Program-made: the position numbers and the translations under genes
The notes under the pieces: model-generated
Told to the model about the DNA's origin: nothing
Databases searched by the model: none
The model's input: the letters and a program-made list of their open reading frames with translations, nothing else
Shown: piece by piece, positions 54,062 to 62,873 of the stretch
How positions within the stretch are numbered: the first letter of the stretch is position 1
Layout of the letters: every line of letters starts with the position of its first letter
Assembly (NCBI RefSeq): GCF_041770905.1
Contig: NZ_JBEUWX010000002.1
Location: 992,001 to 1,056,000, forward strand
Direction of reading: 5' to 3'
From: Propionivibrio hellwigii
GTDB taxonomy: Bacteria > Pseudomonadota > Gammaproteobacteria > Burkholderiales > Rhodocyclaceae
Length of the DNA: 64,000 bases

Positions 54062-54571
54062 ATGTCTTCTAAGATCATAGATACTATAGAGTTTGCAATA
54101 TGGCCTAGATCCATTTGGGGATGGATTTTTGCCTTTATTTTGACAGTTTTTTCCTACTTTTTAGTTACTGAGCTTTGGAGTTATTATTTAAACTACTCAG
54201 AGGTTGTTAAATGGGAACCTACAAAAGGTCGTTTAATAAATATTGAATATAGCAAAGACAAGAAACAAGTACATATTACTTATGAGTATGAAGTTAATCA
54301 GAAAAAATATTATGGAGATAAGGTTGGAGTGTCTAAAAGAAAATGGCATAATATAAATCAGAAAAATATATCAAATTTTGAAATAATTAAGGAGAAATTA
54401 ACTCCCATCGAGATTAGATTTGACTCTATTAGTCATAATACAACCTATGCTTTTGATCTTGACGATATATTTTTAGTATATTTTATATTAATATTTCCAT
54501 TTTCATTACTTGCAATTTTTCTGTTAATTATATTTCATAAACTAATAACCATAAAGACCAAAGATCTCTAA
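54062..54571 (+). CDS. DUF3592-like membrane protein, candidate immunity
   Basis: The 169-residue product has a membrane segment near the N-terminus (WGWIFAFILTVFSYFLVTEL), a central extracytoplasmic part and a C-terminal membrane segment (VYFILIFPFSLLAIFLLIIF). The middle (WEPTKGRLINIEYSKDKKQV, YEYEVNQKKYYGDKVGVSKR) follows the DUF3592 pattern of W..TxGxI plus a Y.Y.V.G..Y strand pair. It starts 2 bases after a toxin-tail stop, in immunity position. The toxin itself is reduced to about 45 residues. Confidence 0.65.
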   Translation: MSSKIIDTIEFAIWPRSIWGWIFAFILTVFSYFLVTELWSYYLNYSEVVKWEPTKGRLINIEYSKDKKQVHITYEYEVNQKKYYGDKVGVSKRKWHNINQKNISNFEIIKEKLTPIEIRFDSISHNTTYAFDLDDIFLVYFILIFPFSLLAIFLLIIFHKLITIKTKDL

Positions 54572-54593
54572 TATTACAAATAGCAGAAACAGC

Positions 54594-54785
54594 ATGAATG
54601 CCATTTTCAAGAGCAACATGACCAAACTTGGCAATGGCACTATCCAGAACGTCTCAGCCAAATCCATCGGCAAGATGTTCATTGGGCGCACGACCGATGC
54701 TGCTCTTTTGCCCGGAACGGTTGGTGGCTCAGTTGCCGCAACCGCCTATGAGGCGCTGACCTGTACTGACAAGTGCAATAAATAA
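54594..54785 (+). pseudogene. Pore-like toxin-tip remnant
   Basis: A 63-residue reading (KSNMTKLGNGTIQNVSAKSI, GKMFIGRTTDAALLPGTVGG, ending LTCTDKCNK). Related to the C-terminal part of tip 4. No core or DPxGL precedes it, so it is a tail only. Its last 72 bases recur at 24184-24255. The two-TM/PH-like gene starts 3 bases after the stop. Confidence 0.62.
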
Positions 54786-57700
54786 TCTATGACTGTCATG
54801 AATAATGATGTAGTAATGATTAGAGCCTATTTGGGTGGTCGATGGTTTTTTTATACATTTTTTCTTATATTTAATATTATATTAATAATAGGGGCATTTA
54901 AATTTGAGTTTAGAAGAAAAGAAACAATTGAAATAGGGAAGTTTTTTATTGCAATGAATTTGGTCACCGTATATGTAATATATATACTGGAAGCCTTTAA
55001 AATCCAGTATAACCAGACCTTTTTCAGTTACCGCAGTTCATTTCAGAGACATTATCGCGACATTTCTTACTCACAGATTGAGCGGTTATGGATTGAGTTT
55101 GAACGCAAGCCGTTCCAGGCGCTGGACACGCTAAAGGTGCGCCTGAAAGACGGCCGGATTATCAAGATTACCCGAACAGCCTTCCCACAACCGGCTTACC
55201 GCAATTTTGAGCAGATGCTTCAGGAGAGAACAGGACTGAAGATCAAGGGACACTCGCCCCTGGTGGCTAAACCATGATTTAATATCATTATCTGATTTAG
55301 CCAGATACCAGAAAGGAAATGGCCTATGGGACGTTCAGCGGCGCGCCTAGGAGACGGGGTATCACACGGAGTGATCGTGAGCGGCTCCTCGAGCGTCCTG
55401 ATAGGAGACCAGGGGGCGGTAGCCTGCTCGGTCTGTCCGGGCGGACTACAGGTTGGCGCCCCGGTCAATCCACAGCTGGGCGCCAAAGTACTGGTTGGAG
55501 AAGAAGAACAAGACTTCGCCCTGCCCGGCGCCCTGTCCCTTATCTGGCAAAGGCACTACTCCAGCTACGTCAATGCCGAACAGGGCGGCGCCTGCGGTCT
55601 GTTCGGCTACGGCTGGAAGAGCGCCCTGGAACTTTCCCTGCATCTGGACACAAACGGAGTGAGCCTCTTTGACAGCGCCGGGCGCATCCTCCGCTTCCCG
55701 ACACCGCTGCACCCGGGAGAAGCCCTCTACAGCCCCAGCGAAGACATCTACCTGCTGCGCGGCGGTCAAGCCGGCCCTGAGAGCACATCACCGGCACAAG
55801 CCCCTGTAGAGGGTCATGGCGTACACCACTTCGGGGAAAGCGCATCCGCGCTACAGCCCCGTTCCCCCATCCCGGTGGCCAGCGCTACCCTGCCCGCGGC
55901 GCGTACCGCCCATGCCGACGCCTCGGTTATACCCATAGCCACAGAGAACGCTTCCCCCCTTCCGGCCTGGCACAGCCAGTCCCAATGGCATCATGTTCCT
56001 GTCGCCTGGGCCGGATCGGACAATCACATCATCGCCAGCGACAGCGACGGGCGCATCCTCTGGCACTTCACCCCTGGAGAAGCTGGATACTGGCGTCTGG
56101 TTACACGACGCGATCTTATCGGCCGTGAACAGAAGATCCTGTACGCCGAAGACCTGCCGCCAGAACAGCGCACCCTGCCGCTCAAATGGCAACAGCAGCG
56201 CAAACCCGCTGACCGGGTCGACTTGCCCGGTCACCTGCCCTGCCTCATTACGGACGGCACAGGCCGGCGCTACCGTCTTCACTACACCTGCCTTGACACC
56301 CGGGCCGCCGCTGCCTGGCAACAGGAACACGAGCGGCGATTGCAAGCGCTGGCACGGGGAGAGGCCCTGCCGCGCCCGCCGACCGGCCCCGGCCACAATG
56401 CCCAGGCCGGCTGGCAGCAGGAGACCGGCATCCGGCTCGAACGCATCGACTGGGAGAACCCGCCGACCGGCGTTCCCCTGCCCCTGGTGCGCTACGTCTA
56501 TGACCGTGCCGGCGACCTCATCGGCGTTCATGACCGCAGCGGCAGGCGTGTCCGCGAATTTGCCTACGCCGCCCACCTGATGAGCGCCCACCGCTATCGC
56601 GGCGGCCCCTGGCACCGCTACCGCTACGAAGGCCAGGCCGAGGCATCCGGCACCCCCCTGCCCGGGGCGCGCGTCATCGAACAGCACAACGAACAGGGCC
56701 TGAACTACCGCTTCACCTACCTCTCCGAGCCCCCGTCCCCCGACGGACAGATGCGCCAACGCACCGAAGTGACCGACAGCCTGGGCCGGCAGGACATCTA
56801 CCGCTTTACCGGCAGCGGCGGCTTATCCCGTCTGACCGAACACCAGCGCGCCGACGGCAGCATCGAGCGCATGGAATACGACAGCTTCGGCCGCCTCACC
56901 GCCCTCACCGACCCCCTGGGCGGCACCCGTTATCTGCGCCGTGACGGACAGGGGCGCATCACCGGCCTGCAAGGCCCGGAAGGCAGTTACAGCCGCGCCC
57001 GTTACGACGACGCCGGCCAGCTTGCCGAAACCACCGATGAGGCCGGCCGCACCACACGTTACGCCTACGATGCCTTCGGCCGCCTGAGCCGTATCCATCA
57101 GCAAGGGGCCGACCAGGACGAAGAGGCCGCGCTGACCACCCACTACCACTACCCCGACCCACAGAATGCCCCGCTCACCGCCCATCTGCCCGTCAGCATC
57201 ATCGATGCCCGCGGCGGCATTCGGCATCTTGCCTACAATGCGGCCGGCCAGCTTGTCGGCCATACCGACTGCTCGGGGCAGCGCACTGCCTACGCCTACG
57301 ACCTCTTCGGCGCGCTGACCGAAGAGACCGATGCCCTCGGCCAGCGCACCGCCTACCGTTACGACGAAGCCGGTCAGCTGACCGAAACCTGTCTGCCTGA
57401 CGGATCGCGCCTATGCCAGCAGTGGAACGACTTTGGCCAGATCACCCGTCTCTGGCAGCAGGATGCCCATGACCAGGCCGTCGCCGGTTCCGAAACCCGC
57501 CTCTGCTACGACCTCTGGGGCCGCCTTGTTGAACGCCGGCACGGCGGCCAGCGCATCGGCATGCACTACGACGAAGCCGGCCGCCTCATCGAACTGACCA
57601 ACGAGAACGGCGCGGTCAGCCGCTTCGCCTACGACCTCATGGACCGGCTCATCGAAGAGACCGGCTTTGACGGCAGAGTACAACGCTACCAGTACGATGC

Positions 57701-59830
57701 GGCAGGTCATCTCATCGCCCATCACGACGGAGAGGGCCGCCGCCACTGTTACCAGTGGAACAAGGCCGGTTATCTCACCCGAATCCTGAGCAGCCAGCAC
57801 GGATCGCAAGGCACCGTCCAGCGCATCGCCCATCTTCACTACGACAAGGCCGGCGCCTTAAACCGCGTCACGCACGCCCTGCAGCAGCCCGGTCAGGAGA
57901 CCCCCCGCCTGTGCAGCGAGCTATGCATGGCGTACGATAGCCTCGGACGTCTGACCGGAGAAACGCAAAGGCTCTATGCGCAGAGCAACTTCGCGACGGA
58001 TGGCGCCCCGCCGCCCGTCGAATACGAGCACGCCATTCGCCACACCCTCAACCCGCTGGGCAGGCGCACCGCCAGCGAGCAGGCCATCTGCCGGGTCGAT
58101 TACCTGCGCTATGGCGCCGGTCACCTGCATGGCCTCCTCCTGAACGGAGAAGAAGTCCTCAGCCTTGAACGCGACGCCCTGCACCGGGAAACCCGCCGCC
58201 GTTACAAGAACGGCGCCGAACGCATCCAGACATTCACCCTGAGGGGGCAGACCGAAGGAGAGCACTGGCAGCTGGGCAATGCCGCCAGCATCCCGGCGCC
58301 GCTCATCGGACAGCTCTACAAACGCCGGTATCAGTACGATGCCCTGGGTCAGCTTACCGGCCTCACCCAGGGCCAGACCCATCCCCAAGTCCTGCATTAC
58401 GCCTACGATGCATCCGGCCGGCTCATTGGGGAGACCGGCAGCGGCCCTTCCGGCCGTGCCCTGCACTGGCATTTCGACCCGGCCGGCAACCGGCTACCGT
58501 GGTCGCATCCCGGAGAAGCTGCGGGCGGGCGCACCTACGCCCAATCTCACCCCCAATCCCAATTCCAGCCCCAGCCTCAACAACCCCAACTTCAATCACA
58601 ACTCCAATCCCAATCCCTTCTCCGGGCCGCCGGGCAATCGCCTGTCCGCACACACCTTCCACACGTGCCGTCAGACCCCATGATGGCGCCTGTGCAGATA
58701 GAGGGAGAGGGGGCGACAGCGGGCAGCATCGCCTGCTGGCCGGACAACCGCATCGGACACAGCGATGAGGCCGCCTACCGGTACGATGCCCAGGGCAACC
58801 GCATCGGCGCCGATTCCCTTAAGGAGGGCGGGCGTCAGGAACTCTTCTACGATGTCGATAACCGGCTCATTGAAGTGCGTCAGTTCGACGCGCACGGCCG
58901 TCCCGCCTACACCAGCATTTACCGTTACGATCCCTTCGGCCGGCGGCTGAGTCAAACCGTCATCGCCTACGAAACAACAACCACGCAAACCGCACGCCCC
59001 GGAGAAGAAACGCGCCCGGCCAGGCAAACCAGAACAGAAACCAGCGCACCCATCATCAACGAACAGACCGCCTACGGCCGGGACGGCGACCTTCAGGAAA
59101 CACAAACGCTTCAGGCATCACAGGCGCCGCAGGCATTGCAATCATCGCACAGACAAACGATGCAAACCGCGCAAGCGCCGCAAACCCCGCCGGCGCCCAC
59201 GGAAACAACCCGAACCACGTATTACGGCTGGGACGGGGATCATCTGGTTCAGATCAAAAGCCCTACGGGCACAACACACATCGTCTATGAGGATGAATAC
59301 AGTTTTACTCCGCTCATCGAACTCTACCAACCCGCTTGTGCGCAGCCGGAGGAGCAAAGCGAAGCGCAAGAAGCCATAGCGCGCGTAATGAACAGCCTTG
59401 CACAGCTGGGCAGCGAAGAGGTACGCGAGCTACAGCAACAGATCAAGGCGCAGGCCGAAAGCATTCTCAGGCAGGGCGGACTCCGGGAAGAGGAGGATGA
59501 AGGCGAACGGGAAGGAAAACACGAAGGCGAAGGCAAACACGCGCGCGCCTCAAACGCCCTGCAGATCCGTTACTTTCACTGTAACCAGATCGGCGCGCCG
59601 CTGGCTTTGACCGACGACAAGGGACAGGTCATCTGGGCGGCACGCTACGACCCCTGGGGCAACATCGAGGAAGCGTTTAACGCCGACCCCGAACACTTCG
59701 AGCAGACGCTGCGCTTGCCGGGGCAGCAACACGATAAAGCCACCGGCCTGTACTATAACCGCCACCGCTTCTACGACCCCAGGCTGGGCGCTTATATCAG
59801 CCAGGATCCGATCGGACTTGACGGCGGAAT
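54714..59830 (+). repeat. 5.1-kb direct repeat, copy B (with 24184-29300)
   Basis: Same content and order as copy A: toxin tail, membrane-protein gene, leader and rhs core; the encoded proteins are identical. The repeats diverge abruptly after the codons for LDGGI, just before the tips. Confidence 0.85.
54789..55277 (+). CDS. Two-TM membrane protein with PH-like domain (second identical copy)
   Basis: This 162-residue protein is identical to the product of 24259-24747. Here the toxin remnant upstream is longer (63 residues), so this copy is closer to the original toxin-immunity pair and the 24259 copy is probably the derived one. An rhs gene follows after 48 bases with a leader sequence identical to those of rhs2 and rhs3. 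Confidence 0.65.
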   Translation: MTVMNNDVVMIRAYLGGRWFFYTFFLIFNIILIIGAFKFEFRRKETIEIGKFFIAMNLVTVYVIYILEAFKIQYNQTFFSYRSSFQRHYRDISYSQIERLWIEFERKPFQALDTLKVRLKDGRIIKITRTAFPQPAYRNFEQMLQERTGLKIKGHSPLVAKP

Positions 59831-60260
59831 TAATACTTATGCCTATGTCCAGAATAATCCGCTACTCTTCGTCGATCCTCTAGGTCTTTATGCTGAATTG
59901 TGTACGAGGCCTTTCTACCCAATGCCTGTTCCTTACGCTCGTCACTGTTTTGTTCGATTCAACGGCGATAACAATGACACGTCCAGTTTTGATCCGAGCG
60001 GGACACACCAAGACCCTGCACCAGATTGGTGGCCGAAGAATTGTAGTTCCACGAACGGAAATGAGAACGACATGTGTATAAAGAGGGAAATGCAACGCTG
60101 TCAAGCAAGTCAGTATGATTTCACTGGTTTCAATTGTTGTCATTGCGCCGAGCAAGCAATAAATGCATGCGGTATTTCCGTTCCACGCGATAACTGGCCG
60201 AACTGGCCGGTCAATCCAGGCCCTCAACCAGGTGAGCCTGGGTATAGGAGGTCGCCGTGA
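55326..60260 (+). CDS. Rhs effector 5 with a papain/NlpC-like Cys-rich tip
   Basis: A 1644-residue Rhs effector with the shared core (1-1521). The last part of the core differs from the other copies (INTYAYVQNNPLLFVDPLGL). The 123-residue tip has ARHCFVRFNGDNNDTSSFDP, a Cys-containing middle (KNCSSTNGNENDMCIKREMQ), FNCCHCAEQAINAC, and ends WPNWPVNPGPQPGEPGY. Early His and late Asn-Cys fit a circularly permuted NlpC/P60 or LRAT-type hydrolase (inference). A related displaced tip is at 44982-45614. The tip is less AT-rich than the others. AGGAGGT near the end serves the overlapping immunity gene. Confidence 0.93.
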   Translation: MGRSAARLGDGVSHGVIVSGSSSVLIGDQGAVACSVCPGGLQVGAPVNPQLGAKVLVGEEEQDFALPGALSLIWQRHYSSYVNAEQGGACGLFGYGWKSALELSLHLDTNGVSLFDSAGRILRFPTPLHPGEALYSPSEDIYLLRGGQAGPESTSPAQAPVEGHGVHHFGESASALQPRSPIPVASATLPAARTAHADASVIPIATENASPLPAWHSQSQWHHVPVAWAGSDNHIIASDSDGRILWHFTPGEAGYWRLVTRRDLIGREQKILYAEDLPPEQRTLPLKWQQQRKPADRVDLPGHLPCLITDGTGRRYRLHYTCLDTRAAAAWQQEHERRLQALARGEALPRPPTGPGHNAQAGWQQETGIRLERIDWENPPTGVPLPLVRYVYDRAGDLIGVHDRSGRRVREFAYAAHLMSAHRYRGGPWHRYRYEGQAEASGTPLPGARVIEQHNEQGLNYRFTYLSEPPSPDGQMRQRTEVTDSLGRQDIYRFTGSGGLSRLTEHQRADGSIERMEYDSFGRLTALTDPLGGTRYLRRDGQGRITGLQGPEGSYSRARYDDAGQLAETTDEAGRTTRYAYDAFGRLSRIHQQGADQDEEAALTTHYHYPDPQNAPLTAHLPVSIIDARGGIRHLAYNAAGQLVGHTDCSGQRTAYAYDLFGALTEETDALGQRTAYRYDEAGQLTETCLPDGSRLCQQWNDFGQITRLWQQDAHDQAVAGSETRLCYDLWGRLVERRHGGQRIGMHYDEAGRLIELTNENGAVSRFAYDLMDRLIEETGFDGRVQRYQYDAAGHLIAHHDGEGRRHCYQWNKAGYLTRILSSQHGSQGTVQRIAHLHYDKAGALNRVTHALQQPGQETPRLCSELCMAYDSLGRLTGETQRLYAQSNFATDGAPPPVEYEHAIRHTLNPLGRRTASEQAICRVDYLRYGAGHLHGLLLNGEEVLSLERDALHRETRRRYKNGAERIQTFTLRGQTEGEHWQLGNAASIPAPLIGQLYKRRYQYDALGQLTGLTQGQTHPQVLHYAYDASGRLIGETGSGPSGRALHWHFDPAGNRLPWSHPGEAAGGRTYAQSHPQSQFQPQPQQPQLQSQLQSQSLLRAAGQSPVRTHLPHVPSDPMMAPVQIEGEGATAGSIACWPDNRIGHSDEAAYRYDAQGNRIGADSLKEGGRQELFYDVDNRLIEVRQFDAHGRPAYTSIYRYDPFGRRLSQTVIAYETTTTQTARPGEETRPARQTRTETSAPIINEQTAYGRDGDLQETQTLQASQAPQALQSSHRQTMQTAQAPQTPPAPTETTRTTYYGWDGDHLVQIKSPTGTTHIVYEDEYSFTPLIELYQPACAQPEEQSEAQEAIARVMNSLAQLGSEEVRELQQQIKAQAESILRQGGLREEEDEGEREGKHEGEGKHARASNALQIRYFHCNQIGAPLALTDDKGQVIWAARYDPWGNIEEAFNADPEHFEQTLRLPGQQHDKATGLYYNRHRFYDPRLGAYISQDPIGLDGGINTYAYVQNNPLLFVDPLGLYAELCTRPFYPMPVPYARHCFVRFNGDNNDTSSFDPSGTHQDPAPDWWPKNCSSTNGNENDMCIKREMQRCQASQYDFTGFNCCHCAEQAINACGISVPRDNWPNWPVNPGPQPGEPGYRRSP

Positions 60261-60667
60261 CACACTCTATGGTAAAAGCTTGGGGGCTCGGAGCTGTGAT
60301 TGTATGTCTCGCTTATGCCACGTGGTTTATTTCACTGTGGGCAAATCAATTTACCGAGGTTCTAGCATTCTTTTTGTGGGGAGCGCCTGCCTTGGCGGCA
60401 TTTGTCACGGCATATTTGACGCCTCGCAGAAAAATTCTTATGGGAACATCAATGGCTTTTCTGGCAGCAATCTTGGCCGGCATACTGAATTTTGTTTGCG
60501 AGGCTCTCGGTAGAGCGGTAGATTTTTCTGGAATTCGTGGCATGACGATTCTTGTTGTCATTTTTTTGGCATTCAACGGGATGTTATGTATTGCCGGAGC
60601 AACTTGCGGATATTTTCTGACACGGAAGTCCACATCGGAAAATCAGTCAGGATTCTATCGGTCTTGA
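60257..60667 (+). CDS. Four-TM immunity protein for the Rhs5 tip, with a 3' end fused to rhs debris
   Basis: A GTG start overlapping the rhs5 stop (GTGA) follows an ideal AGGAGGT at 4 bases. The 136-residue protein has four membrane segments (about 8-27, 33-52, 60-80 and 92-118) and is related to 45632-46000. Its last residues (ENQSGFYRS) come from a frame of rhs core sequence: from about 60643 the DNA equals the core end SQDxIGLDGG. The native C-terminus has thus been replaced or truncated by recombination, apparently without harming the membrane part. Confidence 0.75.
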   Translation: MTHSMVKAWGLGAVIVCLAYATWFISLWANQFTEVLAFFLWGAPALAAFVTAYLTPRRKILMGTSMAFLAAILAGILNFVCEALGRAVDFSGIRGMTILVVIFLAFNGMLCIAGATCGYFLTRKSTSENQSGFYRS

Positions 60668-60709
60668 CGGCGGAACCAATCTCTCCGCTTATGTCCATGA
60701 TCCCCTTCA
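60643..60709 (+). pseudogene. Rhs core 3' fragment before tip 6
   Basis: The bases encode SQDSIGLDGGTNLSAYVHDP, then LQWSD in one frame; the DPWGL motif has decayed to DPWRL. It continues into tip 6 only after a frame change near the six-A run 60731-60736. Confidence 0.7.
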
Positions 60710-61126
60710 GTGGAGCGATCCGTGGAGACTAAAAAATCTGGATGGCGAGGATGGAATAGAGGACAAGAAAATTTTCCAAAACCAGATATTACATCTACCC
60801 AGAAAATTGCAAATGGATGGGATAATATAAAAAATAAGATCCAAGAAGTAGCAGATTCTTTTTCAGAGTTTATTAATTATATTTCTGGGAAGAATGATGT
60901 TGAAAAACGTGTAGATGAGGCTTTGATTTGTTCAAAGCAGAGGAATAGTAAAACAGGGCATGCCTTTATTCCTCCAGATATTATAATACTAGATTCGCGA
61001 GGTATAGGAATAATAAGGCCACCCTCGCCTTCAGAATTATCACCAAACGAAGTATGTGTTGATGTTAAACTTAGAAGTATAGATATGGGCTTGCTTCCAG
61101 GCTATGAGGTCCCAGGAAAACTATGA
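60710..61126 (+). CDS. Displaced tip 6, frameshifted relative to its core fragment
   Basis: A 138-residue reading from a GTG inside the core fragment; the authentic tip part begins around KKSGWRGWNRGQENFPKPDI. Tip features: IANGWDNIKNKIQEVADSFS, VDEALICSKQRNSKTGHAFI, and an ending SIDMGLLPGYEVPGKL. No catalytic motif recognised. The core frame (DPWRLKN..) runs out of register at an A run, so it cannot be joined to a full core without repair and is probably decaying. The stop overlaps the next gene by ATGA, as in intact pairs. Confidence 0.55.
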   Translation: MERSVETKKSGWRGWNRGQENFPKPDITSTQKIANGWDNIKNKIQEVADSFSEFINYISGKNDVEKRVDEALICSKQRNSKTGHAFIPPDIIILDSRGIGIIRPPSPSELSPNEVCVDVKLRSIDMGLLPGYEVPGKL

Positions 61127-61470
61127 AAAAATTTATTTTTATAATTTTATTAATTATAGCAATATTTTTTGCTGGTTATCGGTATGGAATATCAAAAAAC
61201 AATGAATACACAATTAGCCATATGAATAACTTAGCTACACAGCAAATAGCAATAAGGGCAATTGCACGAATTACCGAGTTAGGTAAGATAAAAACCATGT
61301 TTGCAGATAACAAAGAGCTAGTGTGTTACATAAAACATAGCATGCCTGATCTTATTAAGGATATAGAAAATTGCGAAATGAATCATGAATGTGCAAATAG
61401 AATACAAGGAACATATTATTTAAATGCCAAGGCAACTATATCTAATTTTTTAACAGAAGAATGCTTATAA
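61123..61470 (+). CDS. Membrane-anchored periplasmic immunity candidate for tip 6
   Basis: The 115-residue product has a single N-terminal membrane segment (FIFIILLIIAIFFAGYRYGI) and a helical periplasmic domain (HMNNLATQQIAIRAIARITE, CYIKHSMPDLIKDIENCEMN) with four Cys (CY, NCEM, ECAN, ECL). It overlaps the tip 6 stop by ATGA. This fits an immunity protein acting on the outer face of the inner membrane. Family not recognised. Confidence 0.65.
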   Translation: MKKFIFIILLIIAIFFAGYRYGISKNNEYTISHMNNLATQQIAIRAIARITELGKIKTMFADNKELVCYIKHSMPDLIKDIENCEMNHECANRIQGTYYLNAKATISNFLTEECL

Positions 61471-61508
61471 TGTTAACTAGACGTTTAATAATTTTCTAAG
61501 ACAAACTT

Positions 61509-61746
61509 ATGGACAAGTCAAATTTATTAGCATTTAGTACTATATTTATTTATATTATTTTATGTTGTTTAATAAAACTAATTAGTTTTGAAGGAAGCTG
61601 GGGATGTTTTTTAATTTTTTTACTAGCTACTCCATTTTTTATCAATTATAATTTTAAAATATATAGATGGTGAAACTTCGTTTATTTTGCTTAATTCTTT
61701 TTTGTAGTACTTTTTAGTCAAAATTTTATACTTATTTAAAAAATAA
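61509..61746 (+). pseudogene. Degenerate copy of the PLA2-tip immunity gene
   Basis: The sequence follows 29756-29998 closely (DKSNLLAFST, then LISFEGSWG), but about 5 bases are missing after the codons for ATPF. The frame then ends at TGA 61671-61673 after 54 codons. The following bases and the link to the next core fragment also match 29999-30165, so a whole segment was duplicated and this copy has decayed. The phospholipase tip is absent here. Confidence 0.8.
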
Positions 61747-61844
61747 TTGATGAAATTGTAGGCATTATTAGATTTAAATATTACTTAATTCAGTCAGCTT
61801 CATTTGCTCAGGCGCCGGAGGAGGAGGCACAGGCTATTGAGGCG

Positions 61845-62864
61845 ATGCGCGAGAGTATGGCTGCTTTCGGCAACAGTGCGCAGGTAGAACATCTGGAGGC
61901 ACTCCTTCGGCAGGCGTTCCGGTCGGCTGGCCTGGCGGGGGTGTCCGGAGTGGCGGGAGAGGCTAAGGCTTTGGCCGGGCTAAATGAGAAGGAGGCGTTT
62001 GCTCAGAAGGAAGTACCCGGACAGGCGGGAGACTTTTTACCGGCAGGCCTCACATCGGCTCCCGTAGCGGATGGGGCCTTGCGGGTTTATTATTATCATT
62101 GTGACCCCGTTGGTTTGCCGCTGGCGCTTTCTGATGAGGCCGGCACCGTGTGCTGGGCTGCCCGTCATGACCCCTGGGGCAACATCGAGGAAGAGTTTAA
62201 CGCCGACCCCGAACACATTGAGCAGACGCTGCGCTTGCCCGGGCAGCAGCACGATAAAGCCACCGGCCTGTACTATAACCGCCATCGCTTCTACGACCCC
62301 AGGCTGGGCGCTTATATCAGTCAAGATCCGATTGGGTTGGCAGGAGGAATGCAGCCCTATAGGTATCCGCATAATCCTTTCGGGGCTATTGATCCGTGGG
62401 GGTTGGAGGTATGTTATGTACATTTTCCTGACTACCCTATTACGTACACAGAAGGCAAAACCAACACTCTTCTTGGCGGGCATGCAGGAGTCTTAGGAAT
62501 TGGTTTAACAGGGAAAACCCGTTATTATGAGTATGGCAGATATTCAAGTGGAAATTTGATAGGGCAAAAACTTCCATCTAGCCAAGGAAATATTAGGAGA
62601 ATAAGTATGCCCGATTTAATCATAAAAGATGGGAACCCTACACAAAAATCTATGGATCGATTAACTGCTGCCTTATCAAAAAGGGCAGGAGCAGGAACAA
62701 AAGTTACCCTTACTTGTAATTCCAATTCTAATGAACAAAACGTTTATGAGTATATTGAAAATATAGCAAATAATCTGGAAAGAAAACCATATAGTTGGAA
62801 TCCTTTTTCTCCTAATCATTGCAGAAGTTTTGCAAAGGATGCCGTTTCTGCTGGATTACCATAA
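61845..62864 (+). CDS. Displaced Rhs tip 7: permuted papain-like hydrolase domain
   Basis: The 339-residue product carries a long core piece; the frame is open from about 61803, so ATG 61845 is only the first convenient start. The core includes EVPGQAGDFLPAGLTSAPVA and ends with DPWGL at about residue 186. The tip (about 153 residues) starts CYVHFPDYPITYTEG and holds GGHAGVLGIGLTGKTRYYEY, then CNSNSNEQNVYEYI and SWNPFSPNHCRSFAKDAVSA. His in GHAGV and Cys in NHCRSFA fit a circularly permuted NlpC/P60-like amidase or peptidase. The core stretch before YYYHCDPVG is absent from the five full rhs genes, so it derives from another rhs lineage. Confidence 0.78.
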   Translation: MRESMAAFGNSAQVEHLEALLRQAFRSAGLAGVSGVAGEAKALAGLNEKEAFAQKEVPGQAGDFLPAGLTSAPVADGALRVYYYHCDPVGLPLALSDEAGTVCWAARHDPWGNIEEEFNADPEHIEQTLRLPGQQHDKATGLYYNRHRFYDPRLGAYISQDPIGLAGGMQPYRYPHNPFGAIDPWGLEVCYVHFPDYPITYTEGKTNTLLGGHAGVLGIGLTGKTRYYEYGRYSSGNLIGQKLPSSQGNIRRISMPDLIIKDGNPTQKSMDRLTAALSKRAGAGTKVTLTCNSNSNEQNVYEYIENIANNLERKPYSWNPFSPNHCRSFAKDAVSAGLP

Positions 62865-62873
62865 GGGGATAGT

